Assembly (NCBI GenBank): GCA_963791455.1
Contig: CAWBSM010000001.1
Span: forward strand, 310,001 to 374,000
DNA from: Bog-473 sp963791455
Lineage (GTDB): Bacteria; Actinomycetota; Acidimicrobiia; Acidimicrobiales; RAAP-2
Reading direction: 5' to 3'
Length of the DNA stretch: 64,000 nucleotides
Numbering within the stretch: position 1 is the stretch's first letter; each line of letters starts with the position of its first letter. Positions 1 through 8,781 of the stretch are shown one piece after another. Both the position numbers and the translations under genes were made by a program. The notes under the pieces are model-generated. The model did no database searches and had not been told where the DNA came from. It was given only the letters and a program-made list of their open reading frames with translations.

Positions 1-110
1 TCCGGGTCGCGATGCAGATCGAGCAGGGCCGGTGCGGCAGCGTGGATCAACCGGCCGAGAACGGCGTCGTCGCGGCCTTCACTGACGTTCACGACGCACT
101 CGAAGATCAC
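1..110 (-). CDS. ftcD: Glutamate formimidoyltransferase, N-terminal fragment cut by window edge
   Basis: The minus strand from a GTG at 110 encodes about 36 residues that begin MIFECVVNVSEGRD and reach LLDLHRDP, the conserved N-terminus of formimidoyltransferases. These transfer a formimino group from formiminoglutamate to tetrahydrofolate in histidine breakdown. An in-frame TGA lies at 125-123, only four codons upstream of the GTG, so translation cannot start earlier; no clear Shine-Dalgarno is visible. The rest of the gene lies before base 1. The family call rests on a short but characteristic motif. Confidence 0.68.
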   Translation of the reverse strand, partial: MIFECVVNVSEGRDDAVLGRLIHAAAPALLDLHRDP

Positions 111-195
111 GGCGTCCGCGGGTCAGCCGGTTCGGGTGGCGGTTCGGTCTCCGAGCCGAGACTGGCGGAGGATCGTCCCGGGCCGCGCGCTGGTG

Positions 196-441
196 CTACC
201 TGGCGACGACGGCGTGTGAGAGGCGGCGGCGGCGCAGGATGCGGCGGCGCTCACGCTCGGACGCTCCGCCCCACACCCCGTGATCGATGTGGTGCTCGAG
301 CGCGTACTCGAGGCAGGACTCGGCGACGGGGCACTCGGCGCAGATCCGTTGGGCGACCAGTACGCCCATGCCGTCATTTGGAAAGAAGACGTCGGGTGCA
401 ACTTCCTTGCACTTCCCCCGGGCCATCCAATCGGTATTCAT
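196..441 (-). CDS. WhiB-family iron-sulfur transcription regulator
   Basis: 81 residues. Wbl proteins carry a [4Fe-4S] cluster, bind the primary sigma factor and tune transcription in actinobacteria. The four cluster cysteines are visible: one in ARGKC near residue 11, then the C-x2-C-x5-C set in RICAECPVAESC. The G(V/I)WGG turn is present as GVWGG, followed by a basic tail (RERRRILRRRR) expected to touch DNA. The ATG at 441 is preceded by AGGGAG, which decides the start over a longer in-frame upstream extension. Whether it is WhiB1-, WhiB2- or another subtype cannot be settled by eye. Confidence 0.93.
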   Translation of the reverse strand: MNTDWMARGKCKEVAPDVFFPNDGMGVLVAQRICAECPVAESCLEYALEHHIDHGVWGGASERERRRILRRRRLSHAVVAR

Positions 442-610
442 TGTCGGCTCCCTTTTCACGCACCATTCTAAGGGACCCGCCAGTCGAGACCTAGGGAATT
501 GCCGTAGGAAGTTCGTAAGAATTCGAGCCCTAATTTGTGCTCTACCAGGGAGAATGTCTCCGCGGTCCGCAAGGCTACGCTGGCGCTCAACGCCGATGTC
601 AGGAGGTGCC

Positions 611-898
611 ATGTCCCCGGATACCGAGGACGAGGTCGTAGAAGAAGGTGAGCCGATCGAGCCGATCGGGCACGTGCGCGTCGTCTACCTGGGCCCCGTC
701 GCGCCCCACTGGGAGGTCCAGTCGGACTACGGACCGCCGGAGGTGATCGACCAGTTCCGCGAGCGGGTCCTGGCCCGGCTGGTGCTCCTCCCCCCGCACG
801 ACCCTCAGTTCCGCCGAAACAGCGAGCGCGTGGTGCGCGACGCCGAACGGGAGCAGCTCGCGCTCGAATGGGTCCTCGACTACGGCGAGGCATCCTGA
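611..898 (+). CDS. Small acidic protein of unknown function
   Basis: 95 residues, not recognised. The start is set by a strong AGGAGG at 601-606, four bases before ATG 611. The first 20 residues are very acidic (DTEDEVVEEGEPIEPIG). A middle segment reads GHVRVVYLGPVAPHWEV, followed by charged helical sequence ending EWVLDYGEAS. It lies divergently from the WhiB gene, with about 170 bp between the starts. No signal peptide or membrane segment is seen. It is soluble by composition; I assign no function. Confidence 0.6.
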   Translation: MSPDTEDEVVEEGEPIEPIGHVRVVYLGPVAPHWEVQSDYGPPEVIDQFRERVLARLVLLPPHDPQFRRNSERVVRDAEREQLALEWVLDYGEAS

Positions 899-1027
899 AC
901 CACAGCCCGGCCAACAGCACCCGAACTGCCCCCGACACGCCACTGGGCAGACACCCGCGGGGTGGAAGCATGGCGCTCCGACAAGGGACGGTCTACGGGA
1001 TCAGGGCCCGTGGGAGGGGAAGACGCC

Positions 1028-1345
1028 GTGGGGGACAGGTACACACTCGAGGAAGCGCTCGTCCGGGACATCAAGGGCCTGATCGGCGGTGTGACCGACG
1101 ACGAGGCGGCGCTCGTGCGCACGCTGACACCGCCGGACATGACGCGCCCCGCGATGGTCGAGCACCTGCTCGACCTCGTCGACGTGCTGACGACCATCCG
1201 CTCTGACGAGGCCATGGCGGAGTACGTCTACGCCATCGCACCGCACTGGGACGGCGGCACCGAGATGCTCCTCCTCGGCGCCCGCGTCACGACGGCGTTC
1301 CATCGCTGCACGCTCGAGCAGGTGGCGCCCGAACGGGTCGGCTGA
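1028..1345 (+). CDS. Hypothetical protein, about 105 residues
   Basis: Not recognised. GTG 1028 is preceded by GGGAGGGGA, the best Shine-Dalgarno in the area; an ATG at 962 in the same frame is possible but has no good ribosome site. The protein is mostly helical by composition, with runs such as MVEHLLDLVDVLTTIRSDEA and a single cysteine near the C-terminus. No catalytic motif is visible. It reads toward the DUF2342 gene, with a hairpin between the two converging ends. Confidence 0.5.
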   Translation: MGDRYTLEEALVRDIKGLIGGVTDDEAALVRTLTPPDMTRPAMVEHLLDLVDVLTTIRSDEAMAEYVYAIAPHWDGGTEMLLLGARVTTAFHRCTLEQVAPERVG

Positions 1346-1346
1346 C

Positions 1347-1364
1347 CCGGGTCGGCTGACCCGG
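1347..1364. terminator. Hairpin between converging genes
   Basis: CCGGGTC at 1347-1353 pairs with GACCCGG at 1358-1364 across a GGCT loop. The block gggtcggctgaccc is also tandemly duplicated from about 1335. Its place between two convergent stops suggests a bidirectional terminator. There is no T-run, so intrinsic termination is only inferred. Confidence 0.45.
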
Positions 1365-1423
1365 CGGGTCGGGCGGGTCGGCGGGCCGGTCCGGCACCGC
1401 CCCACGGTCACGCCGCAGCAGTC

Positions 1424-2626
1424 TCAGTCCAAGAGCCCGATGCGGGCCAGCCACAGCCCGGGTGCGTCCACCTCGGCCGGTGTCGGCAGATCGAGCTCGT
1501 CGGACCACAGACGGCTTAACGCGTCGTCGCCCACGCGCTCGATGACGCCGCGCACGAAGGCGCGCCCCCGGTCGACCTCGTCCTGCCCCACGTCGAGCCC
1601 GAACAATCCGGCGAAGGCCTGCTCCCCTTTCGCCTCCTCGATCCGGTAGCGGTACCACGCCTCGCGCAAGGCGGCGGGAGACGACGTCAGCGACTCTGCG
1701 ATGCCGGCCGTGATGTGGTCCACGTACGCACCGATCGCCGTCGTCTGCGCCGTGAGGGAGCTCGAGATGTTCCGCTGCTCGGGGGTGATGAGATCCGAGA
1801 GCAACGCCTCGGGGTCGCCCAAGGCCTCCTCGAGTGCCGCCGGGTCGCCGAGGCCGTCGCCCAGTCGTTCGACAATCGAGCGTTGCGCTGCCGCGGCGTG
1901 AGCGGACGCGTCGCCCAGCAGCGTCATGAGCGAGGCCCGGACGCCGGGCCGGGTGAGCACCGCGTGCATGGTCAGCTCGCGGAGGCAGACCCAGAGTTGG
2001 ACCTCCTGCAGGGGCAGGCTCCAGTCCTCGGTGAAGCGGGCCACGTTGCCCGGGACCAGGAGCAAGGTCGAGGATTCGGGCCAGGGCAGCGGGAGGGCGT
2101 ACTGGCCGAACGCCCGGCGGGCCAGGTGCCCCGCCGCAGAGCCGAACTGCATGCCGAGGAAGACGGGGCCGAGCGTGAGCGCGAATTGCCCCAGCAGCCC
2201 GCCGAGGCCGGCCACCCCGGACGGATCGAGCTCGCTCAGGTCCAGCGACGAGGGCACTGCGGCCGCTCCCTGCTGCTGCGCCTCGACCATCGACTTGAGG
2301 ACGGGTCGGTAGGCCTCGAGCACCCGGAAGCTCCATTGCCCCGGCCCGACCGCCTCGAAGGAGACCCCGCCGCCCGAGCCCAACGCGATCCCCGTGGCGT
2401 CGGCCACGTGGAGCTCGGCGACGCGTGCCAGCTCATCGAAGGCGATGCGCACCAGCGGGTCAGGGTGCTCGTCATTCTCGCCGTCGGTGGCGACACCGAA
2501 AGCCAGGGTGCGGGCGGCCTCGAACCAGCTGTCGGCAGCGCCCGGCCCCGACCCGATGACCTTGAGCAGGTCCCCGAGGAGGCCTCCCATGGGGTTGTCG
2601 GGGTCGCTGGAACCGAACATGCTCAC
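1424..2626 (-). CDS. DUF2342 / putative zinc-dependent metalloprotease-family protein
   Basis: 400 residues. The pattern fits the actinobacterial DUF2342 family: a low-complexity N-terminus (DPDNPMGGLLGDLLKVIG), a central helical section with FLGMQFGSAAGHLARRAFGQ, LLLVPGNVARF, a LRELTMHAVL histidine helix, and a C-terminal GLWLARIGLL end. Family members often carry a conserved His/Asp motif thought to bind zinc. The corresponding stretch here reads TTAIGAYVDHI and looks weakened, so peptidase activity is doubtful. The downstream neighbour is the HtrA-like gene 10 bp upstream on the same strand (2636-3877); the two are probably co-transcribed, HtrA-like first. Confidence 0.75.
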   Translation of the reverse strand: MSMFGSSDPDNPMGGLLGDLLKVIGSGPGAADSWFEAARTLAFGVATDGENDEHPDPLVRIAFDELARVAELHVADATGIALGSGGGVSFEAVGPGQWSFRVLEAYRPVLKSMVEAQQQGAAAVPSSLDLSELDPSGVAGLGGLLGQFALTLGPVFLGMQFGSAAGHLARRAFGQYALPLPWPESSTLLLVPGNVARFTEDWSLPLQEVQLWVCLRELTMHAVLTRPGVRASLMTLLGDASAHAAAAQRSIVERLGDGLGDPAALEEALGDPEALLSDLITPEQRNISSSLTAQTTAIGAYVDHITAGIAESLTSSPAALREAWYRYRIEEAKGEQAFAGLFGLDVGQDEVDRGRAFVRGVIERVGDDALSRLWSDELDLPTPAEVDAPGLWLARIGLLD

Positions 2627-2635
2627 TCTTGCATG

Positions 2636-3877
2636 CTAGGAGGAGGCGCCCAAGGTGATGTCCACGACTTTGGTCCCCGTGCCCTGCTGGACCGAGACGG
2701 TGATGCCGGCTCCGGGGGGCAGGACGTAGAGCCGGGCCCGCAGCTCGGCCATCGTGCGGACGGGTAGGGCATCGACGGCCACGATCACCTGCCCATCCTG
2801 CAGCCGACCGGCGGCCGGGCCGTTGGACTGGACCTGCTGCACCCTGGCCCCGCTGTCATTGGGGGTGTCGGTGCCCGAGACCCCGAGCCACCCGTGCACC
2901 ACCCGATCCTTCGAGCGCAGGTCGTCGGCCACCCCCACGACGAGCTGGCTGGGCAAGAAGGTACCGAGGGGAGCGCTGCCGGTGCCGGTGCCGGGGGTGG
3001 GGTCGTAGAGGATGCCGACCACGGCGCCGGCGGCGTTGAGCAGCGGGTCCCCGGCGGCGACCACCGGCGCCGAGGGCGAGGAGGTGATCGACGGCATGCC
3101 CCCGGCCGGCCCGTTCGCAATGGCAGACCCGGCGTCGGTGACCGAACCGGACGTGCAGTGCAGCGCGAGTGAAGTGGCTCCGTCGGGCGCGAAGCTCAGC
3201 GTCAGGTCCGGCGAGCCGCCGCTCAGGTTGGAGTCGTCCGCGAAGGGCGCGACCGGCAGATCCTCGGGCACGTCGACCAGCGCGATATCAGAGGCGGGGT
3301 CGGTCGCCACGACCGTGGCAGGCTCCAGCTTGCCCCCGGGTCCGACCATGACGACGCGGCGGACGCCGCCGAGGAGGTCGGCCGTCGTGGCGACCACACC
3401 CCCCTCGGCCACCGCGACGCCGATGAGGGCGACGGTGCCGTGGCCGGTCGTCACCTGCAGTTCCACCATGGAGTGACCGGCCGCCTGGGCCGCTGCCGGC
3501 ACCGCGTTCTGCGGCCCGGCCAGGGTCGTCAAGGGCGCCCCGCTGTCGTTGTCCGTCGAGGCACTCTGGAGCGGGCGTTGCGAGGCGGGGGAGAGCAGCA
3601 CGACCACCCACGCAACGACCGCCATGACGGCGCCGACTCCGACGAGGACCATGACGGCGCCGCGGTAGGGGTGGCTGTGCGGGGCGTTGAGGAGCACCGG
3701 CGCCTCGGCGCCCGGGGCCGCGACCTCGCTCGGGTGGCGCCAGAGCCGGTCCTCAGGATCGATCCAGCCGCGCAAAGGGGGATCGGATCCTTCCGGCGGG
3801 CCGGCGCCCTCGGTGCCCTCCGCGCCCTCCTCTGGGCCCGGTTCGACCTCTTCGGGCTCCTCGGGCGTGTCGCTCAC
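2636..3877 (-). CDS. HtrA-like membrane protein with PDZ domain and degenerate protease site
   Basis: 413 residues: an acidic cytoplasmic N-terminus, the actinobacterial HtrA signature DRLWRHPSE near 43-51, one membrane helix about 73-95, a trypsin-like fold about 135-320, and a C-terminal PDZ domain about 325-410 (GWLGVSG ... GPAAGRLQDGQVIVAVD). Active HtrA enzymes have a TNAHV histidine, an SDIAL aspartate and GNSGGPL serine. Here the equivalents read ATTADLL (Asp167 at the His position), ASDIAL (Asp197 kept) and VVAAGDPLL (no Ser, about 272-280). It is probably a scaffold or regulator rather than a protease. It is divergent from the MreB-like gene, 69 bp apart. Confidence 0.82.
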   Translation of the reverse strand: MSDTPEEPEEVEPGPEEGAEGTEGAGPPEGSDPPLRGWIDPEDRLWRHPSEVAAPGAEAPVLLNAPHSHPYRGAVMVLVGVGAVMAVVAWVVVLLSPASQRPLQSASTDNDSGAPLTTLAGPQNAVPAAAQAAGHSMVELQVTTGHGTVALIGVAVAEGGVVATTADLLGGVRRVVMVGPGGKLEPATVVATDPASDIALVDVPEDLPVAPFADDSNLSGGSPDLTLSFAPDGATSLALHCTSGSVTDAGSAIANGPAGGMPSITSSPSAPVVAAGDPLLNAAGAVVGILYDPTPGTGTGSAPLGTFLPSQLVVGVADDLRSKDRVVHGWLGVSGTDTPNDSGARVQQVQSNGPAAGRLQDGQVIVAVDALPVRTMAELRARLYVLPPGAGITVSVQQGTGTKVVDITLGASS

Positions 3878-3946
3878 CTGGGCGACGTTACCGAGAACGA
3901 CCCAGGAAGTGCCGTCGCCGGACGGCTGTCCGTACCATGTGGCCCG

Positions 3947-4948
3947 ATGGCGCGCGACCTGGCGATCGATCTCGGCACCGCCAACACCCTTGTCTACGCA
4001 AAGGGAAAGGGCCTCGTGCTGAACGAGCCGACCGTGGTCGCGCTCGATTCGCGCAGTCGTGAGGTGTTGGCCATCGGAACCGACGCCTGGCAGATGATCG
4101 GTCGTACGCCGGGCTACATCGTCGCCGAGCGGCCATTACGCGGCGGCGCCATCACCGACTTCGAGGTCACCGAGCGGATGCTGAGTGTGCTGTTGCACCG
4201 GGTCGGCGTGAGCCGCATCAACCGGCCCAAAGTGCTCATCTGCGTCCCGTCCGCTATCACGGCGGTGGAGCGGCGCGCGGTGAAGGAGGCGGCGCGCCGC
4301 GCCGGCGCCTCGGCCAGCTTCCTGATCGAGCAACCCATGGCGGCGGCCATCGGCGCCGGGCTGGCGATCCACGAACCGATGGGCAACATGGTCGTCGACG
4401 TCGGGGGAGGCACGGCGGAGATGGCGGTGATCTCGCTCGGCGGCGTCGTCGCCGTGCAGGCGTTGCGCTGCGGGGGATTCGACTTCGACGCATCGATCCA
4501 GGCCTACGTGCGCTACCGCCACGGCGTCGCCATCGGCGAGCGCACTGCCGAGGCGGTCAAGATGGCCATCGGTTCGGCCTCCCCCTACGAGGGGGAGCAG
4601 CAGGCCGAGATCCGAGGTCGCGAGGTCGCGACGGGGCGGCCCAAGACGGTGGTCCTCTCCCCGGTTGAAGTTCGGCACACGCTCGAAGACAACGTGGCGT
4701 CCATCGTCGAGGCGGCGGCTGAATGCCTCGGCGAGGCCGCGCCCGAGTTGGCCCAGGACATCATGTTCGAGGGGATCCACCTCACGGGAGGTGGGGCGTT
4801 GCTGCGGGGGATGACCCAGCGCCTGGCTGACGCCACGGCCGTGCCCGTGCACCTGGTCGACACCCCGCTCGAATGCGTGGTGCAGGGTGCCGGCGTCTGC
4901 CTCGAGTCTTTCGACCGGCTCAAGCGGCTGTTTAGCGACGAGGGCTAA
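3947..4948 (+). CDS. mreB: MreB-like bacterial actin homologue
   Basis: 333 residues, the usual MreB length. The actin ATPase motifs are all visible: phosphate-1 DLGTANTLVYAKGKG at the N-terminus, LIEQPMAAAIGAGL, phosphate-2 DVGGGTAEMAVISLGG, and the adenosine motif HLTGGGALLRG near the C-terminus. MreB polymerises under the membrane and guides lateral wall synthesis in rod-shaped cells. No mreC, mreD or pbp2 is adjacent, so it stands apart from the usual cell-shape cluster and could be an Mbl-like paralogue. The ATG at 3947 aligns with the family N-terminus (MARDLAIDLGT). Confidence 0.93.
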   Translation: MARDLAIDLGTANTLVYAKGKGLVLNEPTVVALDSRSREVLAIGTDAWQMIGRTPGYIVAERPLRGGAITDFEVTERMLSVLLHRVGVSRINRPKVLICVPSAITAVERRAVKEAARRAGASASFLIEQPMAAAIGAGLAIHEPMGNMVVDVGGGTAEMAVISLGGVVAVQALRCGGFDFDASIQAYVRYRHGVAIGERTAEAVKMAIGSASPYEGEQQAEIRGREVATGRPKTVVLSPVEVRHTLEDNVASIVEAAAECLGEAAPELAQDIMFEGIHLTGGGALLRGMTQRLADATAVPVHLVDTPLECVVQGAGVCLESFDRLKRLFSDEG

Positions 4949-5039
4949 AGTCTCCCACCGGGTCGCCCATGAGGGCGAGGACACCGCCCCCGTTTCGCGG
5001 CAGGCGCCCCCTCCGGACGCGGTGGCCAGTGGGGGTCTT

Positions 5040-5678
5040 CTAGTCGAGCAGTTCGGCCGCGGCCTGGCGCACCTGCCAGTCGCGGTCCGTGGCCGCGGCC
5101 TGCAGCGCCGGCTCGACCCGGGGGTCGTCGAAGCCGGCCAGCGCGACGGTCGCTCGCCGCCGCACGGTGGGCTTGTCGCCGAGCGCGTCGAGCACGGCAG
5201 GGAGCCCAGCCGGGTCTCCGATGGCGCCCAGCGCGGCGACGGCGGCCTCCCGGCACCGGGCGTCGGCATGGCCGGTCGCGGTCACCGTCAGCAAGGGCAC
5301 GGCGGGCCGATGGCGGCGCTCGGCCAGGAACCACGCCGCGCCCACCACGACCAGCGGGTCGGGATCGTCGAGGGCGCTCGTCACCGCGGCGAGAAGGGTT
5401 GAACGCGAGCCCGGGCCGCGGACGGCCAGGGCCGTCTCGACGGCACGGCGGCGCACGGCGGGTGGGCCCTCGCCGAGTGCGCTGGCCACGTCGGCCGCCG
5501 TCAGCCGACCGAGGCGCGCCAGTGCACCGAGCGCCGCGGCCTGCACGCGGGGGTCGGGATCGCCCAGGGCGCTTCGGGCCGGAGCGGCGTCGCCACGATG
5601 GCCGGCCACGGTGACCCGGCGCCGGCGCCGCTCGGCGCGGCGATCGGTGGCCGCATCCGTGGCAACATCGTCCTTCAC
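5040..5678 (-). CDS. HEAT-repeat protein
   Basis: About 212 residues from GTG 5678, or 189 from GTG 5609. Repeated helical units are visible: ALGDPDPRVQAAALGALARLG, ALDDPDPLVVVGAAWFLAE, ADARCREAAVAALGAIGDPAG, KPTVRRRATVALAGFDDPRV and DRDWQVRQAAAELL. Such alpha-solenoids bind protein partners. The longer start lies only 9 bp from the divergent ATG at 5688, leaving no room for promoters, so the shorter start is quite possible. Nothing indicates a specific partner. Confidence 0.72.
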   Translation of the reverse strand: MKDDVATDAATDRRAERRRRRVTVAGHRGDAAPARSALGDPDPRVQAAALGALARLGRLTAADVASALGEGPPAVRRRAVETALAVRGPGSRSTLLAAVTSALDDPDPLVVVGAAWFLAERRHRPAVPLLTVTATGHADARCREAAVAALGAIGDPAGLPAVLDALGDKPTVRRRATVALAGFDDPRVEPALQAAATDRDWQVRQAAAELLD

Positions 5679-5687
5679 CTCTCGAGT

Positions 5688-6926
5688 ATGTCCGACCCTG
5701 ACGCGACCACCGACGGGGAAGCCGCGGCGACCCCCATTTCCAGCGGCGCCGGCCCGACCGCGGCCGACGCGTGGGTGCCAGCGTCCCCGTCCGGCTCGGC
5801 GCGGCGCCAGCGCCGGCGCCGCATTTGGCCCTTTTTCCTGGCGTTCCTCGCCCTGCTCGTCGTCGCCGCTTTCGTGGCGGCCCGTATCTCGGTCAATTAC
5901 TACGTGATCACGCCTGGGGACGCGACTCCGGTCGCCCAGTACATCGAGGTGCCCGCCACGGCCAACCACCCCCTGACGGGCAAGATCCTGTTGACCGACG
6001 TCTTCGTCTCCCAGCTGAACGCACTGAACTACCTGCAGTACAAGTACTTTGACTCGAACAGCCAGGTGATCTCGGCGCCCGACCTGCTCGGACCCACACC
6101 GGACGAGAACCAGTTCCTGAACCAGGGCTACCTCCAGATGGCGCAGGCCCAGTCGTTCGCGACCGCCGCCGCGCTGACCCACCTCGGCTACGTCGTCCAC
6201 TCCACGAACGCCGGGGCGTTGGTCTACGGGATCCAGCCCGGCTCCCCCGCCGCCGAGGCGCTGCGAGTGGCCCAGGTGATCACCGCGGTCAACGCCACCC
6301 GCACGCCGACGGACTGCGCGCTCATCGACGCGTTGCACGGGCTGACCCCCGGCACCACCGTCTCGCTCAGCGTCGAAGACTCCTCCATCAACAACGAGGG
6401 CGATTTCGTGGACGGGCCCATCGTCCACCGGTCCGTGACGCTCGGCGTCCCCCCCAAGGGCCTCGTGGACGCGGGGTGCGGCGCGCCCACCAAGCCGACG
6501 GCCTACCTCGGGATCCAGCCCGAGACGCAGCTGGACTGGCAATTCCCGGTCAAGGTCACCGTGCACACCCAGGACATCGGCGGCCCGTCCGCCGGCCTGG
6601 CCATGACGCTCGGCATCATCGACAAGCTGAGCAGCGGGCGGCTGACCGGGAACCGGATCGTCGCCGCCACGGGCACGATCGACCAGTACGGGAACGTTGG
6701 TGACGTGGGCGGCGTGGCCGAGAAGACCATCGCCGTGGAGCGGGCCGGGGCGACCGTCTTCTTCGTTCCTGCCGTCGAGCGGGCGACCGCCGAGTCCAAG
6801 GCCGACCCGCAACTCCACGTCTACGCGGTCAGCACCCTGAACCAGGTGCTGCGCATCCTCAAGCGGCTCGGGGGCAACGTGCCCACCGGTGCCCCCAATC
6901 CTGTGCCGGCTCAGGCCGCGCCGTAG
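5688..6926 (+). CDS. YlbL-type PDZ/Lon-like membrane serine protease
   Basis: 412 residues. There is a basic N-terminal region, one membrane helix about 47-66, a PDZ-like section about 165-250 (YGIQPGSPAAEAL ... ITAVNATRTPT), and a Lon (S16) proteolytic domain to the C-terminus. The Ser-Lys dyad is visible as GGPSAGLAMTL (Ser301) and VGGVAEKTIAV (Lys346), 45 residues apart as in Lon. The enzyme should sit outside the membrane. It is followed 9 bp later by the DivIVA-type gene, so they probably share a transcript. Confidence 0.9.
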   Translation: MSDPDATTDGEAAATPISSGAGPTAADAWVPASPSGSARRQRRRRIWPFFLAFLALLVVAAFVAARISVNYYVITPGDATPVAQYIEVPATANHPLTGKILLTDVFVSQLNALNYLQYKYFDSNSQVISAPDLLGPTPDENQFLNQGYLQMAQAQSFATAAALTHLGYVVHSTNAGALVYGIQPGSPAAEALRVAQVITAVNATRTPTDCALIDALHGLTPGTTVSLSVEDSSINNEGDFVDGPIVHRSVTLGVPPKGLVDAGCGAPTKPTAYLGIQPETQLDWQFPVKVTVHTQDIGGPSAGLAMTLGIIDKLSSGRLTGNRIVAATGTIDQYGNVGDVGGVAEKTIAVERAGATVFFVPAVERATAESKADPQLHVYAVSTLNQVLRILKRLGGNVPTGAPNPVPAQAAP

Positions 6927-6935
6927 GCTCTGACC

Positions 6936-8678
6936 ATGCCCGAAGGCCGCCCCACGATCTCATCCGCCCGGATCGCGACCGGGGACATCGCCCGCCATTC
7001 CTTCGCCATCGTCCGCCGTGGATTCGACACCGACGAGGTGCGCGCCTACCTCCAGTCGGTGGCCCGGAGCCTCGAGGCCCTGGAGGAACGAGAGCAGGAA
7101 ACGCGGACGGCGCTGGCGGAGGCGGAAGAGCGAGCGGCCCATCCGGTGGTCGACGAAGCGACGCTGACGGCGTCACTCGGTCAGCACAGCGCGCAGATCC
7201 TCCGGCACGCGCACGAGGAGGCGGCCCGCATCGTCCTGCAGGCCCAGGAAGGGGCGGCCACGCTCCTGCGCGACACGCAGAGCCAGGTCGACGAATTGCA
7301 GGCGAGCACCGAAGCCGCCGCGGCCGAACGCGTCGTCGAGGTCGAGTTGCTGGTCGCCAACGCACAACAGGAGGCCCGCGTGGACAGCGAGCGGATCATC
7401 ACCGAAGCGGTGGAGCAGGCCGAGGCGGTCATCGCCCGGGCCAAGGACGAGGGGCGGGCGCTCCTGGAGCAAGTCCAAGAAGCGCGGCGCCGCGTGCTGG
7501 CCGACTTGGCGTCGCGGCGGCGCGCGCTCGGCATCCAGATCGAGCAGCTACGCGCCGCCCGGGACGAGATGGCCGCGTCCGTGCTCGGGGTGCGCGACAA
7601 GGTTGATGGGATTTTGGGCCACCTGGATCGGACCGACGACGAGGCGCGGGCCGCCGCAGCCGCCGTCGGCGACAGTTTCCGCGTGCACGGAACGTCGGGG
7701 CCATTGGACCAGGACGCACTGGAGGACATGACGGGAGCGGCGCCGCCGGCGGGACCGGCGTCTGGCGAGAGCGGGCCGGACGAGGCCGGCGCGCCGAGTA
7801 GCACTCCTTCGGTCGACGAGCTCTTCGCACGCATCCGGGCCGGGACCAAGGCAGCGCCGCCACCCGAGAAGCCGGCACCCGAGGCAGCGCGACCCGAGGT
7901 GGTCGACGCCGGACCGGACGAACGCGCCAGCGCCGGCGCGAGGGGCGAGGCACCTACGGAAGCGGCCAAAACGGAAGCGGCCAAAGAAGAAAAAGCAGAA
8001 AAAGAAGAAGAGGTCCCCGGGTCGGAGCCGGTGCCGGGGCCCAACGACGAACTGATCACGCGACGCGACGAGCTCTTGGCGCCAGTGACGGCGCGGCTCG
8101 GCCGGACGATCAAGCGCGCCCTGGGCGACGACCAGAACCGTCTGCTCGACTTGCTGCGCAACGCGCCGACACTCGCGGGCGAAGAGCTGATGGGCCCCGA
8201 GGACGAGCACGCGGTCGCGTTTGCCGAGGCCGCGCGCGGCCACCTGGGCGAGGCGTTTTCCGCCGGAACGGTGTTCGGCGGAGCCGGGGCGGCGGTTCCC
8301 GAAGGTGACGCGATCGAAGAGTCCTCGAATGCACTGGCACACGTGATCGTGACGATGCTGCGGCGCCAGATCGAGGAGGGAACCGGGGATCCGGCGGACC
8401 GCGTCGGAGCCGCATTCCGCGAGTGGCGGGGCGAGCGGGTGGAGCGCCTGACCGGTGACTACGCCACCCACGCGTTCTCGGCGGGAGTCGCCGCAGCCGG
8501 CGCAGAAGGCAAGCTGCGCTGGGTCGTGACGTCCGCCGCCGGCTGCTCGGATTGCGAGGACAACGCACTCGCCGGGTCCGTGAGCGCCAACGAGACCTTC
8601 CCCACCGGCCACGTCCACCCTCCGGCCCACTCCGGATGCCGGTGCCTGGTCGCGCTGGTGGGCCACGGGGTCTCCTGA
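6936..8678 (+). CDS. DivIVA-domain protein with phage MuF-like C-terminal domain
   Basis: 580 residues. Residues about 14-55 resemble the DivIVA/GpsB membrane-targeting domain (FAIVRRGFDTDEVRAYLQSV). A long coiled coil follows to about 230. A proline/alanine/glutamate-rich linker (about 260-360) contains a lysine-rich KTEAAKEEKAEKEEE patch. The C-terminal 200 residues end with C537-x2-C540 ... HPPAH and C568-R-C570, the CxxC/HPxCRC pattern typical of phage head-morphogenesis (MuF/SPP1 gp7) proteins. The N-terminus suggests curvature or septum localisation; the role of the C-terminus in a cellular protein is unknown. The gene is intact and lies in a core-like region. Confidence 0.8.
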   Translation: MPEGRPTISSARIATGDIARHSFAIVRRGFDTDEVRAYLQSVARSLEALEEREQETRTALAEAEERAAHPVVDEATLTASLGQHSAQILRHAHEEAARIVLQAQEGAATLLRDTQSQVDELQASTEAAAAERVVEVELLVANAQQEARVDSERIITEAVEQAEAVIARAKDEGRALLEQVQEARRRVLADLASRRRALGIQIEQLRAARDEMAASVLGVRDKVDGILGHLDRTDDEARAAAAAVGDSFRVHGTSGPLDQDALEDMTGAAPPAGPASGESGPDEAGAPSSTPSVDELFARIRAGTKAAPPPEKPAPEAARPEVVDAGPDERASAGARGEAPTEAAKTEAAKEEKAEKEEEVPGSEPVPGPNDELITRRDELLAPVTARLGRTIKRALGDDQNRLLDLLRNAPTLAGEELMGPEDEHAVAFAEAARGHLGEAFSAGTVFGGAGAAVPEGDAIEESSNALAHVIVTMLRRQIEEGTGDPADRVGAAFREWRGERVERLTGDYATHAFSAGVAAAGAEGKLRWVVTSAAGCSDCEDNALAGSVSANETFPTGHVHPPAHSGCRCLVALVGHGVS

Positions 8679-8781
8679 CCGCCCTCCGAAGTCTGTGACC
8701 GAGGTCCGCCCGTCCTAACCGCGGCTTCGCGTCCCTGGCCTGGCCGTTGGGACGGGGGTGGCGGACGGTAGGGTTCCCCCC

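Noticed and set aside
7181..8161. Serine-rich minus-strand frame opposite the DivIVA-type gene
   Set aside because: Composition is that of a shadow; no start signal or motif.
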